From assembly GCA_031423615.1 (NCBI GenBank), contig JANPFV010000055.1, forward strand, positions 1 through 64,000: DNA of 64,000 nt. The letters run 5' to 3'. The stretch's first letter is position 1. Every line of letters begins with the position of its first letter. Of the stretch, positions 15,001-27,000 are shown in pieces. The notes beneath the pieces were generated by a model, which saw only the letters and a list, made by a program, of their open reading frames with translations, was not told the DNA's origin and searched no databases. The DNA comes from JADLGJ01 sp031423615. GTDB lineage: Bacteria > Omnitrophota > Gorgyraeia > Zapsychrales > JANLHA01. A program made the translations under genes and the position numbers.

Positions 15001-18000
15001 GACGACGGAGAGTTCGTCGATGGATCGGGCCGGACCCGCATGGTTTGGGATAACCATAAACAATCCTTGCGCTGGGTCGAATTGCAAGACAACCGCAGTC
15101 GCATTGAACAGCGCTGGGATGGGACCATTCAGCCTTCCGGATTATTTACGGTGAATGAAACGTACCGCTTGTTCTATTGGGGTTTCCCGGGCCGGGCGCG
15201 CTTGGCCACCTTTACGATGTTGGATTTGACCGACTACAACGGCCAAATTTTAGGCGGCAGTTTATTGGGCGAGTCGGCTTTGTTGGATACGGCAGACAAA
15301 ATCGTCGATTTAAGAAAGACCCATTTGAGTTCACTCTTTGATGAGCGCGGGAGAATCCATTCTGCGGTGATTGATCATCATCAGCATAATTTTACCGTTT
15401 CCGGCATGCACAAAGAATACCGTAACGCCCGCAGTTTGACCGAAGAAGAACATTCCGGTGTTGTCAATGATTACGGATTGTTTGAGACCGACATGATCAA
15501 ATACAATTCTTATTTGACGAGAGAGGAAAAACCGGCGGCTTTGGGTGTTTACAATGTCGCTGATCGTTCCGTCACCACAACGTTTGACAGAGAAGATAAT
15601 AATAAGCAAAGCATCTATTCTCTCGCTAACAATAGCGCCCAGATTTTAAGCGACGGCGGAATTGCCTTTGACATCAAGTTCGGCCGCGGGGAAATGCCTT
15701 TCGGTTTACCGATCACTTACGAAAATATCCGTGCTGTCGGCCAGGACATCGCCTTTAGCGAAATCTCGGATGTCCGCCGGGAATTTAAAAACAACAAGGG
15801 AAGACCGGAATATTATTTCAGCAGTTTTAACCATTTCGATAAAAACTTCTTCCCGGTGGGTGATCCTAAATATATTTCCTTCTTTACCTATCCTGAGCGC
15901 GGTGACAATCGTTTGTCGGTGGAAGGAAATACCTATCTCTATAGCAAGAAAGAAAAGCAAATCGAACAAGACTGGATCGCCAAAGATCAATTGACGGGCG
16001 TTCTATACTTCCATGTCAATTCGGACCAGAAAATCACTTATCCGGTGGTCCTGCGCAGTGTAGAAGACCATCGCTTCGGGGCGCGTTTATTGCGCAGTTT
16101 GGCTTCGCGTTTGGACGGGAGAACAGCCGGGATATTCGGGGAGCATGCTTTCTTCTATATTGCTTTAGATAATCTGGGGACCAACATTCATGGTGAACTG
16201 CAAGAATTGACCGTCATGGATGCGCGGGAAGATCCTTATACCACCGAATGGCTCCATAAATCCTTAAAAGATTGGCCGCTCCTTTCGACCGATGCCCGGC
16301 GCAAGATCAAGAAATATCTCGAAATCAAACGAGACATTGTTACCAATGAAGATAAAGAACAGATCCTCACCGCAATCATTATCGTCGATGAGAAAGAGCC
16401 TTTGACCGGCAGTCGGTTACCGCGCTTTATGACGGAATATCTTCCGTCCTCTATTTACCGGAATATGGAAGACACCAGTCTTTGGCACAAACAGCAATAT
16501 CGTTATGAAAGAGGACAGCTGGCTGAAAAAGATTCTAAAAAGAGAATTGATCTTTGGGATGACTGGGCCAAGGAAGGCGTCCACATCATGAGAAATATTA
16601 TTATTTATCTCGTTCCTGCAGCGGTTGTTTTAGTGCTTTTGATTTGGTTGGTTATGAAGGCGTTAAAGATGTGGTTTGATAAATTCAGAAAGCAACCTAC
16701 GCGTGTTTCGCAATCCAGCGATAAAGAATATACTATCCAGCCTTTGGAGCATAATGGATTCCCTGCCGATGTCGAAAGCAATGCTGAGGGGATAGCAAAC
16801 AGCAACTTAGGCCCCGCCGAAAATAACATGAACCATTTATTGCTTCGCGAGCAGACAGAAAAGATATTCGCAGAATATTTCTGGGTCCTTACCCATTTTA
16901 TTCCCCGATTTTTTGGCGGCGGTAAGGAAAAGGCCCAAGAGTTGGCCGGAACATTAACGCGCCAGGATGCTCTTATCTATTACAAGATTAATACTCTCTC
17001 CGGGAACCTTAACCAAAGCAATCCTATTTTCCGGGCTGTTCTCTTTCATATCGCGCGCAACATGGCTTTGAATGGTCGCGGCAGTTCTATTGGTCCGGCG
17101 ATGGAAACAGAAATTAGACGCTGGACCTTTGTGATCACAAAGGGATCACGTCTCTATACACGTATTGTTAATGGAGAAAAACAGGTTTATGGGATCCTTT
17201 TGAAATATTATGTTGTCAAGGCTGGATTCAATTGGAAGGTCATTGCTAAAAAATTGATTGATAATGGGTGGGCCACGCGCGTCAATAATGATGAATTGAT
17301 TTTGACGGCGGATCTTGGTCGCGATAGTGCCGCCATGGCCGCAGTGTTTGAAAAAGATACATGGAAAAATCTTTTACCTGTCCTACAACAATCCCAGTAT
17401 CAATACAAAGGAACATCCAATCCCATACGGCCGGGCGATATGATGCACACCGGAGATGTGGAAGGTTTATTTAAAACAAAGGGGTATGTGGCAATATATC
17501 TTCACTATTATTGGAATGCTGGCGGAAAAATGTGGGATCCTGCGTTCAGCGCCGGCCAAGGCAATAATTTCCCGCAAGATTTTGAGCACGACGGGAAAAC
17601 GTATGATTTAAGACCGTATAAAACATATCAAGAAGTTACCGGCGGACGCGGAGGATGGAAGAGCCGTCTTAATGGTGTGATTCAGAAACCTTTTAGAGCT
17701 TATTATCAGATTCTGAGTTTCTTTGCGATCACCAGCTTGGCCTTGGTCTGGATGGGACTTTCCCCGGTAGTCATTATTCCTAACGCTATTCTCTTTGCGG
17801 TGATTTTCTTAGGGACCTTTATCGTCCTGAAATTGTTTGAACGCCATTGGCAGGCCCATAATGATGGAACAAGAATGTTTGGCCGTCCCATACCGACCTA
17901 CACCGGTCGTGCTGTTCCCAATCTCACGGCAAGACATTGGACGGCCCGGTTGGTTTGGCTGGCGGTCTTTATCCTCCACGTTGTGTGGAATGCCTTTATG

Positions 18001-21000
18001 TTTAAAACCTTGATAAGCGGTTCTATTCTGATTCCTCTGGGCAGTCCGATTCTGATGCCCAGCTTAGGCGTCTTTTTGACCGCTTGGCCGGTATGGGTTT
18101 TTGCTATCCTGATTTATTTCTGGACCCAGCCTCGCATGCAGAGAAATTCCTTGCAAGATAAGTCTCTTGTGACCCAATATTTAGCACCGCTGATCTTTGT
18201 CGGTCTTGTCTTTGTCGTCTGGACATTGGTGGGCGCGGTGATGGGCGGGGCCATCATGATCTTTGTCTTATGGGTGCCGTTTGTTGTGGGCGCTTTTCTC
18301 GACACATATTCTTTGCTGTATGTTGCCCAAACAATTCTATCTTACGCCAAAGGGATTTTCATAGGGATAAAGATGGGTAAGAAATGGCAAGACATTGATA
18401 AAGTCATGTTTGGCAAAGGCCGGTCCATTGTTTACGGCGCCTTTTACCAGGCTTTCAAAGATAAAATTGTTCCGCAAATCGCCTTAAGGGGTGAACAACC
18501 TTTGAGTGAAGCCCAACTCCTCATTGCCTTCGCTAAGTACTGGAACATGATCATTCTGAATATGGGTGATGGCGTTGAGCCCAGTGCGGACTTAAAACAC
18601 CTTATTTCCGAGGGTAATGATCTTCTCAGCGCCGAAGAAGTTGAACGTTATAGCTTTGTTCTTATCGGCAATGACAGTCATAACAAGAGTGATTTGAACG
18701 GTCAAATTGATTTTGATCGTCTTCCTGACTTGAGCCGCGCGCCGGTTAATCCACGCGCCCATAAACGTCTGGTCGTTTTGATTCAACAAATGTTTATGAG
18801 AATGCCATCGGTATATTCCACCGATGATATCAACTGGACGACCATGGCTCCGGTTTATGACGAAGGCGTTTTGTATCGTTTGAATACCTCGGCGCCATTG
18901 GCTCCCGCTTTGAATAAGGAATATGATAATGGAAGACATACCTTTTTGACTTATTTCATTTCAACCCACCCCGATGAATGGATTAACTTTATAAACCGTA
19001 TTAAAAGACAGTTGGATCATATTGCTAATCTGAAAGTTCGCGCCCAGGTCAGCCGGGATGTGAAAGCCTTAGAGGGAATGACCGGAGCGGTTGGGGTGCC
19101 CTTGGTTTTGGAAAATGAAGATATTACCACCGCAGTTGAGATGTGGGCTTCCAGTAGATTCCAACCATTGGGAAGATTTATCAAGGGGGCTGAGAATTAC
19201 AGAAAAGCGCTGGAATTCCGGATCCGTATTCAGTATCGCGATCTGGATGATCAGGCCATAGCTCAAAAAGTCCGTGATTCCTTCCAACTCCTTATCTCCT
19301 ATCAGTCTTATTCTGTCATAATTAAGAAAAATAAAGAGGAAGGAAAAGAACCCGACGGGCGTATTACCGCCTTGCATGAATTGATGGGCCTTTATCCTGA
19401 TCTTGAATTAGCGTATATCGATTCACAGGATGGAGAAGTTTCCAGTGTATTGATGCGGGGTGTGGACCATAGCGGTGCGCCGATACAAGTTTATCGTATT
19501 CAACGTTTTGCTCCGATGATTTTGACCAATTCCTTCGGTAAACCGGAAAATCAAAACCATATGTTGACCTTTGTCCGCGGCCGCAAAATCCAGACCATAG
19601 ATATGAATCAAGATGTTTATATTGAAGATGCCTTCTTTATGCCTAATTTATTGGAAGAATTTAATCTGAATCCGTATTTGGCTCTTTTAGGTTTCCCGGA
19701 AGATCTTATGACCGAAGACTGGAATGGCGTTGCCGGATACGGTGCTCATGCGGACCGGACCTTTTTAACCGTTGTTCAGCGTGCATTGAATATGATGAAT
19801 GCCCGTTATCACTATGGCCATCCCGATGTTTGGGATGGTGACTTTGTGCGCTTCCAGGGCGGGGTAAGCAAGAGCCATGTGGTTTCGGAAGATATTATGG
19901 GCGGGTTTAATGTGGTCAATCGCGGGCGGACCATTGATATAAGAGAATATATCAAGGTCGGAAAAGCCCGCGAAGCGGCCGTGACCACCTTTGTAGGGAT
20001 GTTCGGTAAATTTGCCATGGGCGCTCCGCAACAAGTGCAATTTGAGGTCGTCAATGAAATGCGGGACAATCCTTCTCTGGGAAATGGTCTTGACCGCGGG
20101 TTACTCCAGTTGAGCACGCATTACGGCGGACCTGGTTTCTATCTTAAAGAACCGCTCGTTAAAGCCATGAATTTCTTTTATATTCTGTGGTTGGTATTTG
20201 GCGGGGTCAGTGCTTATAGCGCTTTTGCCTTGGCGATCACCTTGGCTGGATTGGGTATGGTCTTTGCTCTTTCCATTACCTTTACCGGGTTGTTGAGAAT
20301 GGTTGAAGATTATGGAGCTAAAGGGTTGTGGTTATGGATTAAGGTGACAACGACTTCGGCGCCATTTTTCCAAAGTATTATTCCGGCCCACGCGGAAGGC
20401 GTTTCCCGCGGACATGCCGGGAATGCCATTTATAACAAAACCGGCCGTTCGCCCGGTTTGGATATCCAAAGCCTATATGTCGATCAACGTGATGACTTGG
20501 GTGCCATACAACCAAGTTTGTATAAAACCTTTGTTCGTACTCATCTTGATTTGGCTTTGGTCTCCCTTGTTCTCATTGTCGTAGGTATAAAGATTTGGTG
20601 GAATTCATCGATGATTTTGTCCTTCTTGCCGGTCATTCTGTTTATTTCCATGTATTTGGTTCCTATGCTTGTTCACCCCGGAACGACACCTTTGGATGGA
20701 GGATTGGTGCAATGGGGACGGCATTTCAGCAAACACTTTAAAGATATTTTCGTTCTTATTAATCAAATTAGAAAAGGCGAGAAGCCTGCCGACCTGGAAA
20801 GTAATGTTATGCAAGTGGCATTTCATGGATTTTTCATCCAAAGCGCTTATTTAATTTTAGGTATTTTGCTGGCACCTTTTGCTAAAAAGAGCAGTTATGT
20901 GGGTGTTGCGGCCGGTGTGACGTTGGGAATGGGAGTTGTTGCCGCTGGGATTTTTGCCGCTTTGAGCGCTTCGTATTGGCTCGCCGGAGTTTTAGTCTGG

Positions 21001-24000
21001 TTTGGTATTCTTATTACGGGTTATGGCTATCGTTATAATCCCGGCTGGGCCAAGCTGGAAAAGAAGATTAAAGATGATCGCAGAAGAGAGGCGATCCAGG
21101 CGAGAGCGGCAGAAGACGCGACGGATGAACGTTCTTCTTCGGCGGTGATATCGTCGGACAATCAGGATTATAAGGCCAGCAGCGCGATTCAAATTAGCGA
21201 ATCCGCCATGTGGGCTTCAGGGCATAATGCCCGCGTTGAAAATGCCAAAGGGCATATTCATAAACCCTCCAGCAGTTCTTCTTCCGCTGTAGGGGCAGGC
21301 GGTGCTGGTCATGCTCGGATTTTCCCGGTCACCGGTCCGGTCATAAATGAAAACCAGCCGACGGTTACCGTGAAGGTGAAGTTAAAGGATGAGAATACCG
21401 GCGGTGTTGATATCGAGCTTACTCCTTCGAGAGAAGCCAATGTTTCGGAAGCCTTGGCTTTTGCTTTTGAAAATCAGAACTTGACGCCCGCCGATATTCA
21501 GAATCGGGTGGCCTGGATTGGCCCGGCGGAAAAGAAAATTTTCTCTTTCAAAAAGCCGGTGCCAACCAAAGAATTTGAACTGCGGTTTCATGGTCAAGGG
21601 GAAAGTTATGTAAAAGACAATGTTATCTATGTTTCTCTTTCGTTATTGCATGTTCTCAAGGGAGAAAAAGGAGAATACTTGACCGATAATCCACAGATGC
21701 ATCAGAAGGTCTTGAATATGGTATTTTCCTATCTCGTTTATCTTCTTTTGCATCCTGCCGAAACGCCGGCGGCCGCTCAAGCTAAATTAAAAACCTATGT
21801 GAGTGTCCATACCGATTATGCCACGGCTTTAAGTCTCTTGTTTCAGACGTCTGGTTTTAGAGCTGACAATGAATTTAAGACCTTGCTTGAGATTGAAAAA
21901 TTAGCGGCGCGGGATTTGATCAACTTCTTTGTCCAGCAAGGTTTAACTCTCGTCGATCTTTTGGCCCGTGGAACGGTTTATGAAGATGGTGTTGTTATCG
22001 CCAGCGATGATGTAACGACATTTGAGTTTGCTCCGGAATTGTATGTTAAAGGCAGGCTTAAAAGGGTTGTTGTTTTTGGTGGGGTAGGCCGCCTGACCCT
22101 CCCGCTGATTGAACGCGCTATTGCGGCAGGATATAGCCTGCAGTTGCCGACTTTTGGCGCGGTTGAATCTGCGGACGATTTAGATGTTTTTAAAAAGAGG
22201 GTTTTTAGTGAGGCCAGAAGGGGGCATCAGAAACCGGAGGCCATTATTAAAGGTATGGGGATTTCGGAAGCGGATATTATCAAGCAAATCATGAGTGCAA
22301 AATTAAAAGAGATGAAAGGAAATGGGGCCACCGAGGCCACAATCGCCGCATTTGAAGCCGGTATCTTGCTTATTAAAGATTCGTCCAATACACCTGAAAA
22401 TTTTAAAAAATATTTAGAATCCCTGAATCAGAAAGGCAGTCTTTTGGCCGCCGGTACGCAATCGCGACCCCATCGCATTTTGATTATCGGGCAGGTCCCG
22501 CAACTCTTGCGAAATCTCGAAACTTTCAGAAAAGAATTTGAAAACATCATTGAGAAAGGTCAAATTACAGCCGAAGCTTTGGCTGGTCCTTATTCTGTCA
22601 ATGGTCTTAATGCGGCGATGATGGAAAGATTAAGCGGAGAAATGTTTCGTATCATTGTTTATGCCCAGCATGGTGATTTGGGTAAAAAATTTAATTTGAA
22701 CAACATTCCGGCACAATATTTTATGGTGGCCCATATTTTATTTAGTTTGATACCGTATGAGGAGCAAACTCATATTGCGGACAAATTCATGAGAGCATGG
22801 ACGGAGCATGCCCAGCCTTTAGGTGAAGACGAAATACGAAAGGGATTGCCTGCCGCCGCCTTAGAATTTTTTGAAACTGTTTATCTTATGGCGGAGGAAA
22901 AGATAAGGCCGGGAAATAATCCTCAAATTGTCCAACCCAAGAGTTCTTTAGAGATCCGTTTAGACAATGCGGTCGCAGCTCTTAAAGCAAAAGAGTTTAT
23001 CACGCCAGCTGATCTTCAAAAATGGTTTGAGGAAGTGGGCAGGGATTTTGGTCTTTTACAAAAACGTATAGCGGATTGTTTGGGAGTGGCCCGCGGCAGG
23101 GGAGTGGAACGCACACCAGCCGGAAAAGCAAAAGACCAGAAAGATGCCACATTACTCGTCGATAAGTTTAAACGTGATGAATTCTTAGGAGAGGATGTGA
23201 AGGGTGAGAAAGTCGTTGAATATATGATCGATGATGGTTTGCAAGATCCTCAATGGATCAGGATTCATCCGATCGATAGAGTCAGATCCGTTTTACAAAA
23301 TTCAATTAATAAATTCCGACTTGATCAAGTCAATACCGAACACGTCAAGTATGCCCTGACCTATTTTGGCGATAATATGATAGCTGTGGCGTATTTGGCT
23401 GACCTCAAGAGCCGGGTTGACGGACACACCAGCCCAGCATTTAGGAATCAATTGGAAAATGAGACTTGGGCCAGAGAAAAAATAAATGAATATAAAAAGA
23501 CAAGGGCTATTGAAACCTATTCACGTCCTGATTTACACCCCTTCCGCGCTAATGTTGAGCAAGATTTGATTTTAATCGGTCAGGATTCGCAGAGAAAGCA
23601 ATTTACTCATATTGCAGATTCGCCTTTTGCGGTTGCCTTGATGCATTTGACGAGAGACACTGAGATTGAGGTATCTTACAAAGATCCTGTTTGCGAAATT
23701 GATTTTTCGAACCCTAATGATATAAAGTTCCGCGTTAGAATTATAAGAATGAATTATGTTAATGATTTACCAGAAATGGACGCCCTTTTACTGTCGGGCG
23801 AGCGCCCAATGCTCCCCGTGGTCGTTCAAACCGTATATTCCTTTTCTGTTGAACAGGCCAAGACTGAATTTGGACCTGGCTTGTTTGGATTGTTTGCGCT
23901 TATGCCTGAGTCGTATCTGCGATTATTGATTGATCTAAACGCAGGAAAACCCAGAGTGGAAAAAACCACATTTTTCCAGGCCTTTATTGACCAAGGCGTT

Positions 24001-27000
24001 ACGGCCATTCCACTGCATGTTGCCAATTTAAAAACGGAACTCAATACCTATTTATTTAGAAGATTCTTTTATGCTTTGACGCCTTACATTAAATTTATTA
24101 TTGAAATTAATGGAAAGTTTTATGCCGTTATTGGCGAGATCCATACGCATCCGGTTGTCTCCAAGGGAGAAAAACCGTGGCCGACAGTTATGATAGAGGC
24201 GCTTGAACTTGATCCCCGATTTTTTGAATTGCTTTCTCCTGCAGACGTCACCTCAACGCTGGATTTTGTTAATCACAGTGTTTTTATGAATTTACCGGGC
24301 CTGGATGGGATTTATAAGATCATGCAGTGTATTGGAACGGTGGATGCAGCAGGTAATTTGGGGGATATCCATCCAAATGATTTTGACGATTTGACATTGG
24401 AGCAATCCCAAAAAATCTTAAGCGCGGCCAAGGCGGCTCACGAAGCGGAGAAAGCGGGTCGTGCTGGGGAAGAGGCAAGGCAGCATTTTGCGAATATGCG
24501 AATTTTAGAAAAACGTAGTATAAGGCGAGCAATGGATCCGAAGTTAAACCGTATTGCATTAATAGTTACTGCGGATGGAAAGATTATTGGTTTTTCAAAA
24601 TCCTCTTCACTCACTATCTTATCTGAAACTCCGAAGGTCTCTTCCTCGCCGGTCGCGGTTTTTGCGGCCGGGACATTCGATTGTGAGATCCAGCAATTGT
24701 TGAGGCAAAGCGGCAGTGATATTCCTCCTTTCCCGTCCCACCTGATTAATAAAGGTCAAGTTTTGTTGGCTGGGACAACCCTCCAACCTCTATCGGCCAC
24801 TCAACAAAGAACATTCGTTCAAATGTTTGATCGCAGTCTAAGTTATCATCATCTTGGTCAAGAACGTAAAAACCACCGGCGCTATCCCTATAAAGTGCAC
24901 CCTCTTGGCGTTGCGTTTATCTTATTTAATTCGTTTGGGGTGAGAGTCATTGAACTAAACGGTGCTGCACTGGGTCATGATTTTGGTGAAGATTCCATCA
25001 TAAAATATCTCCCTTACAGCGCAGATTATGTCGACATGAATGAATTGCGCAAACAATTTCATGCTAGGGCGCATGTGACCCCGGTTATACGTAAAGCGAT
25101 TGACCGTGCAATTGAGAATGAATTCTTAATGCTTCGAATCAAGGGCGTCAACCCCGATTCCTACTTAGAAACCGTTTATCGACGAGCAGCCTTTCACCCA
25201 ATGGGTGAAAAATTTCACTCGTCGAGGTCTCGAGGGGAGAATCATTTTCTAAGTAGGAATTTGGGCGTCAATTTGGATGTTGACTTAACCATGAAATATA
25301 TTCGCGCTATGACCAGAACAAAAGACCGGGACTTGTTTTTCGTGAAGATTCAGAAAGCTGGGGCCGACAGCCGCCACATTTCTAATGCTTTGAAAAGCAA
25401 ATTAGAAAAGTGGGCGCAAAGAAGCATTGAGCGCAATATGACCCGCTATAAAGCCGGGCTTATTCGGATGGGTGATTTCTTGATTATGCTAAAGCTCGCC
25501 GACATTATTCACAATATGTTAAGCGACATCGATACCGACGATCCGAAATTGATGCAGAATCATCTTTTGGGTAAGAACGGGGTTGTGCATAAATATCTTG
25601 ATGAAGTTGAACCATCCACCGGCACCAGTTTCTTGCATGCCTTGTCACCGCGCTACCGGATCGCCAAACTCTATTTCGGTTGGGCGTTTACAGAAGCTCT
25701 GCTTAAAACATGGTCAAATATTCCATTGGCGCAGAATATGAGCGCCGCCGAAGCCTTAAGAATTGTCAATCTGATCGATCCGGATTTTGAATTGAACACT
25801 GAGTTAAGCGACGGTGTTGCTCGTGACGTCTTTTCTTACGGCCAGGCTTACTTTGAAAGAGAAATTACCGGTGCCCGTGCTTCCAGTCCCGTGCAGAATA
25901 CGCAAGAGTATTTCCAATTCTTAAATTCCTTAAATTTTCCGAATCAAACCGTTTGGATTATGCATATTGGCGGGAGAGAAAAGCTGTTTTCGTTAGATAG
26001 CATGCCATGGGAGATGAGGGTTATTTATACGCCCCGCCTTAGGAAATTTGATCGTATTGACATCTCTCAAAGTTTTAACATTGTGACAATCGATGAGCCG
26101 CAAATGGAATCTTTCCCAGAGGTGATGAAATTTGCTTTCCGTGTTTTGGCCCAGGACGGCGTTATTTTAATTCGTTTAGCACCAAATCAGTCCCAAGAAG
26201 ACCAAACGGTTTTCCAAGAAGTCTTTAAGACCTATGGCCGGGCATTACAAGAAAACCATCAGCATTTGCAATTTGCAATGATACCTCTGGCGGATCAATA
26301 TCGAATGTATGCTTGGCACATAGAACTAAAACAACCGGTGGCGGCACCGTCGGTTTCCCGTTCTCGGCAAAATAACCTTATGACCCGGCGAGAATCTCTC
26401 CAAGTGCTCTCTTTAAGAGTGAAAGTATTTGCCTTAATGCTTTTGGCGACATGGTCTGAGCCCGCCGGTCAAAGAGAAAGGCCAGCGGAACCGACTTTAA
26501 GAGAAAACCTTCCTGCGGTGCTGACGAGAAATAAAGAAGACTCCGAGAGCGCCTCCAGCCCGGTGATGGATCGCCGACTTTTTGGTATCACATTATTCGC
26601 AATGCTATCTTTAAGAGGGGACAGCGATCTGCAAAGCCGCCTCTCTCTCTTGGAACAGGAAAAAATCGAAAAGATTTTTGATCTTCTTAAAACGGGTGGA
26701 CATTTGACAGCGCAAGAACAGGCTCGCTTATCCGCTTCCTATATTTTAGACGCCATCCGCAAAGGCGACCCGGCGGAGTTATTAAAGAAAACCGGAAGGC
26801 TGTATCCGGCTCTCTTCAATCATGTTTCTTATTTGCAAGTCCGGGGGAACAAACAGATCATTATCCATTCGGACGCTTTCAATGATCCCGCGCATTTATT
26901 GACCGATCTTATTTTTGGTTTGGAGCAATTCTTACAGGAAAATGCGGCGTTAAGTAAAAAAGAAATTTTTGTGCAAGCGGTGGGGGCGACCGCGCGGGTT

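Noticed and set aside
10950..16560. RHS polymorphic toxin
   Set aside because: No YD consensus, no core-ending protease motif and no variable toxin tip. The region continues straight into a membrane anchor.
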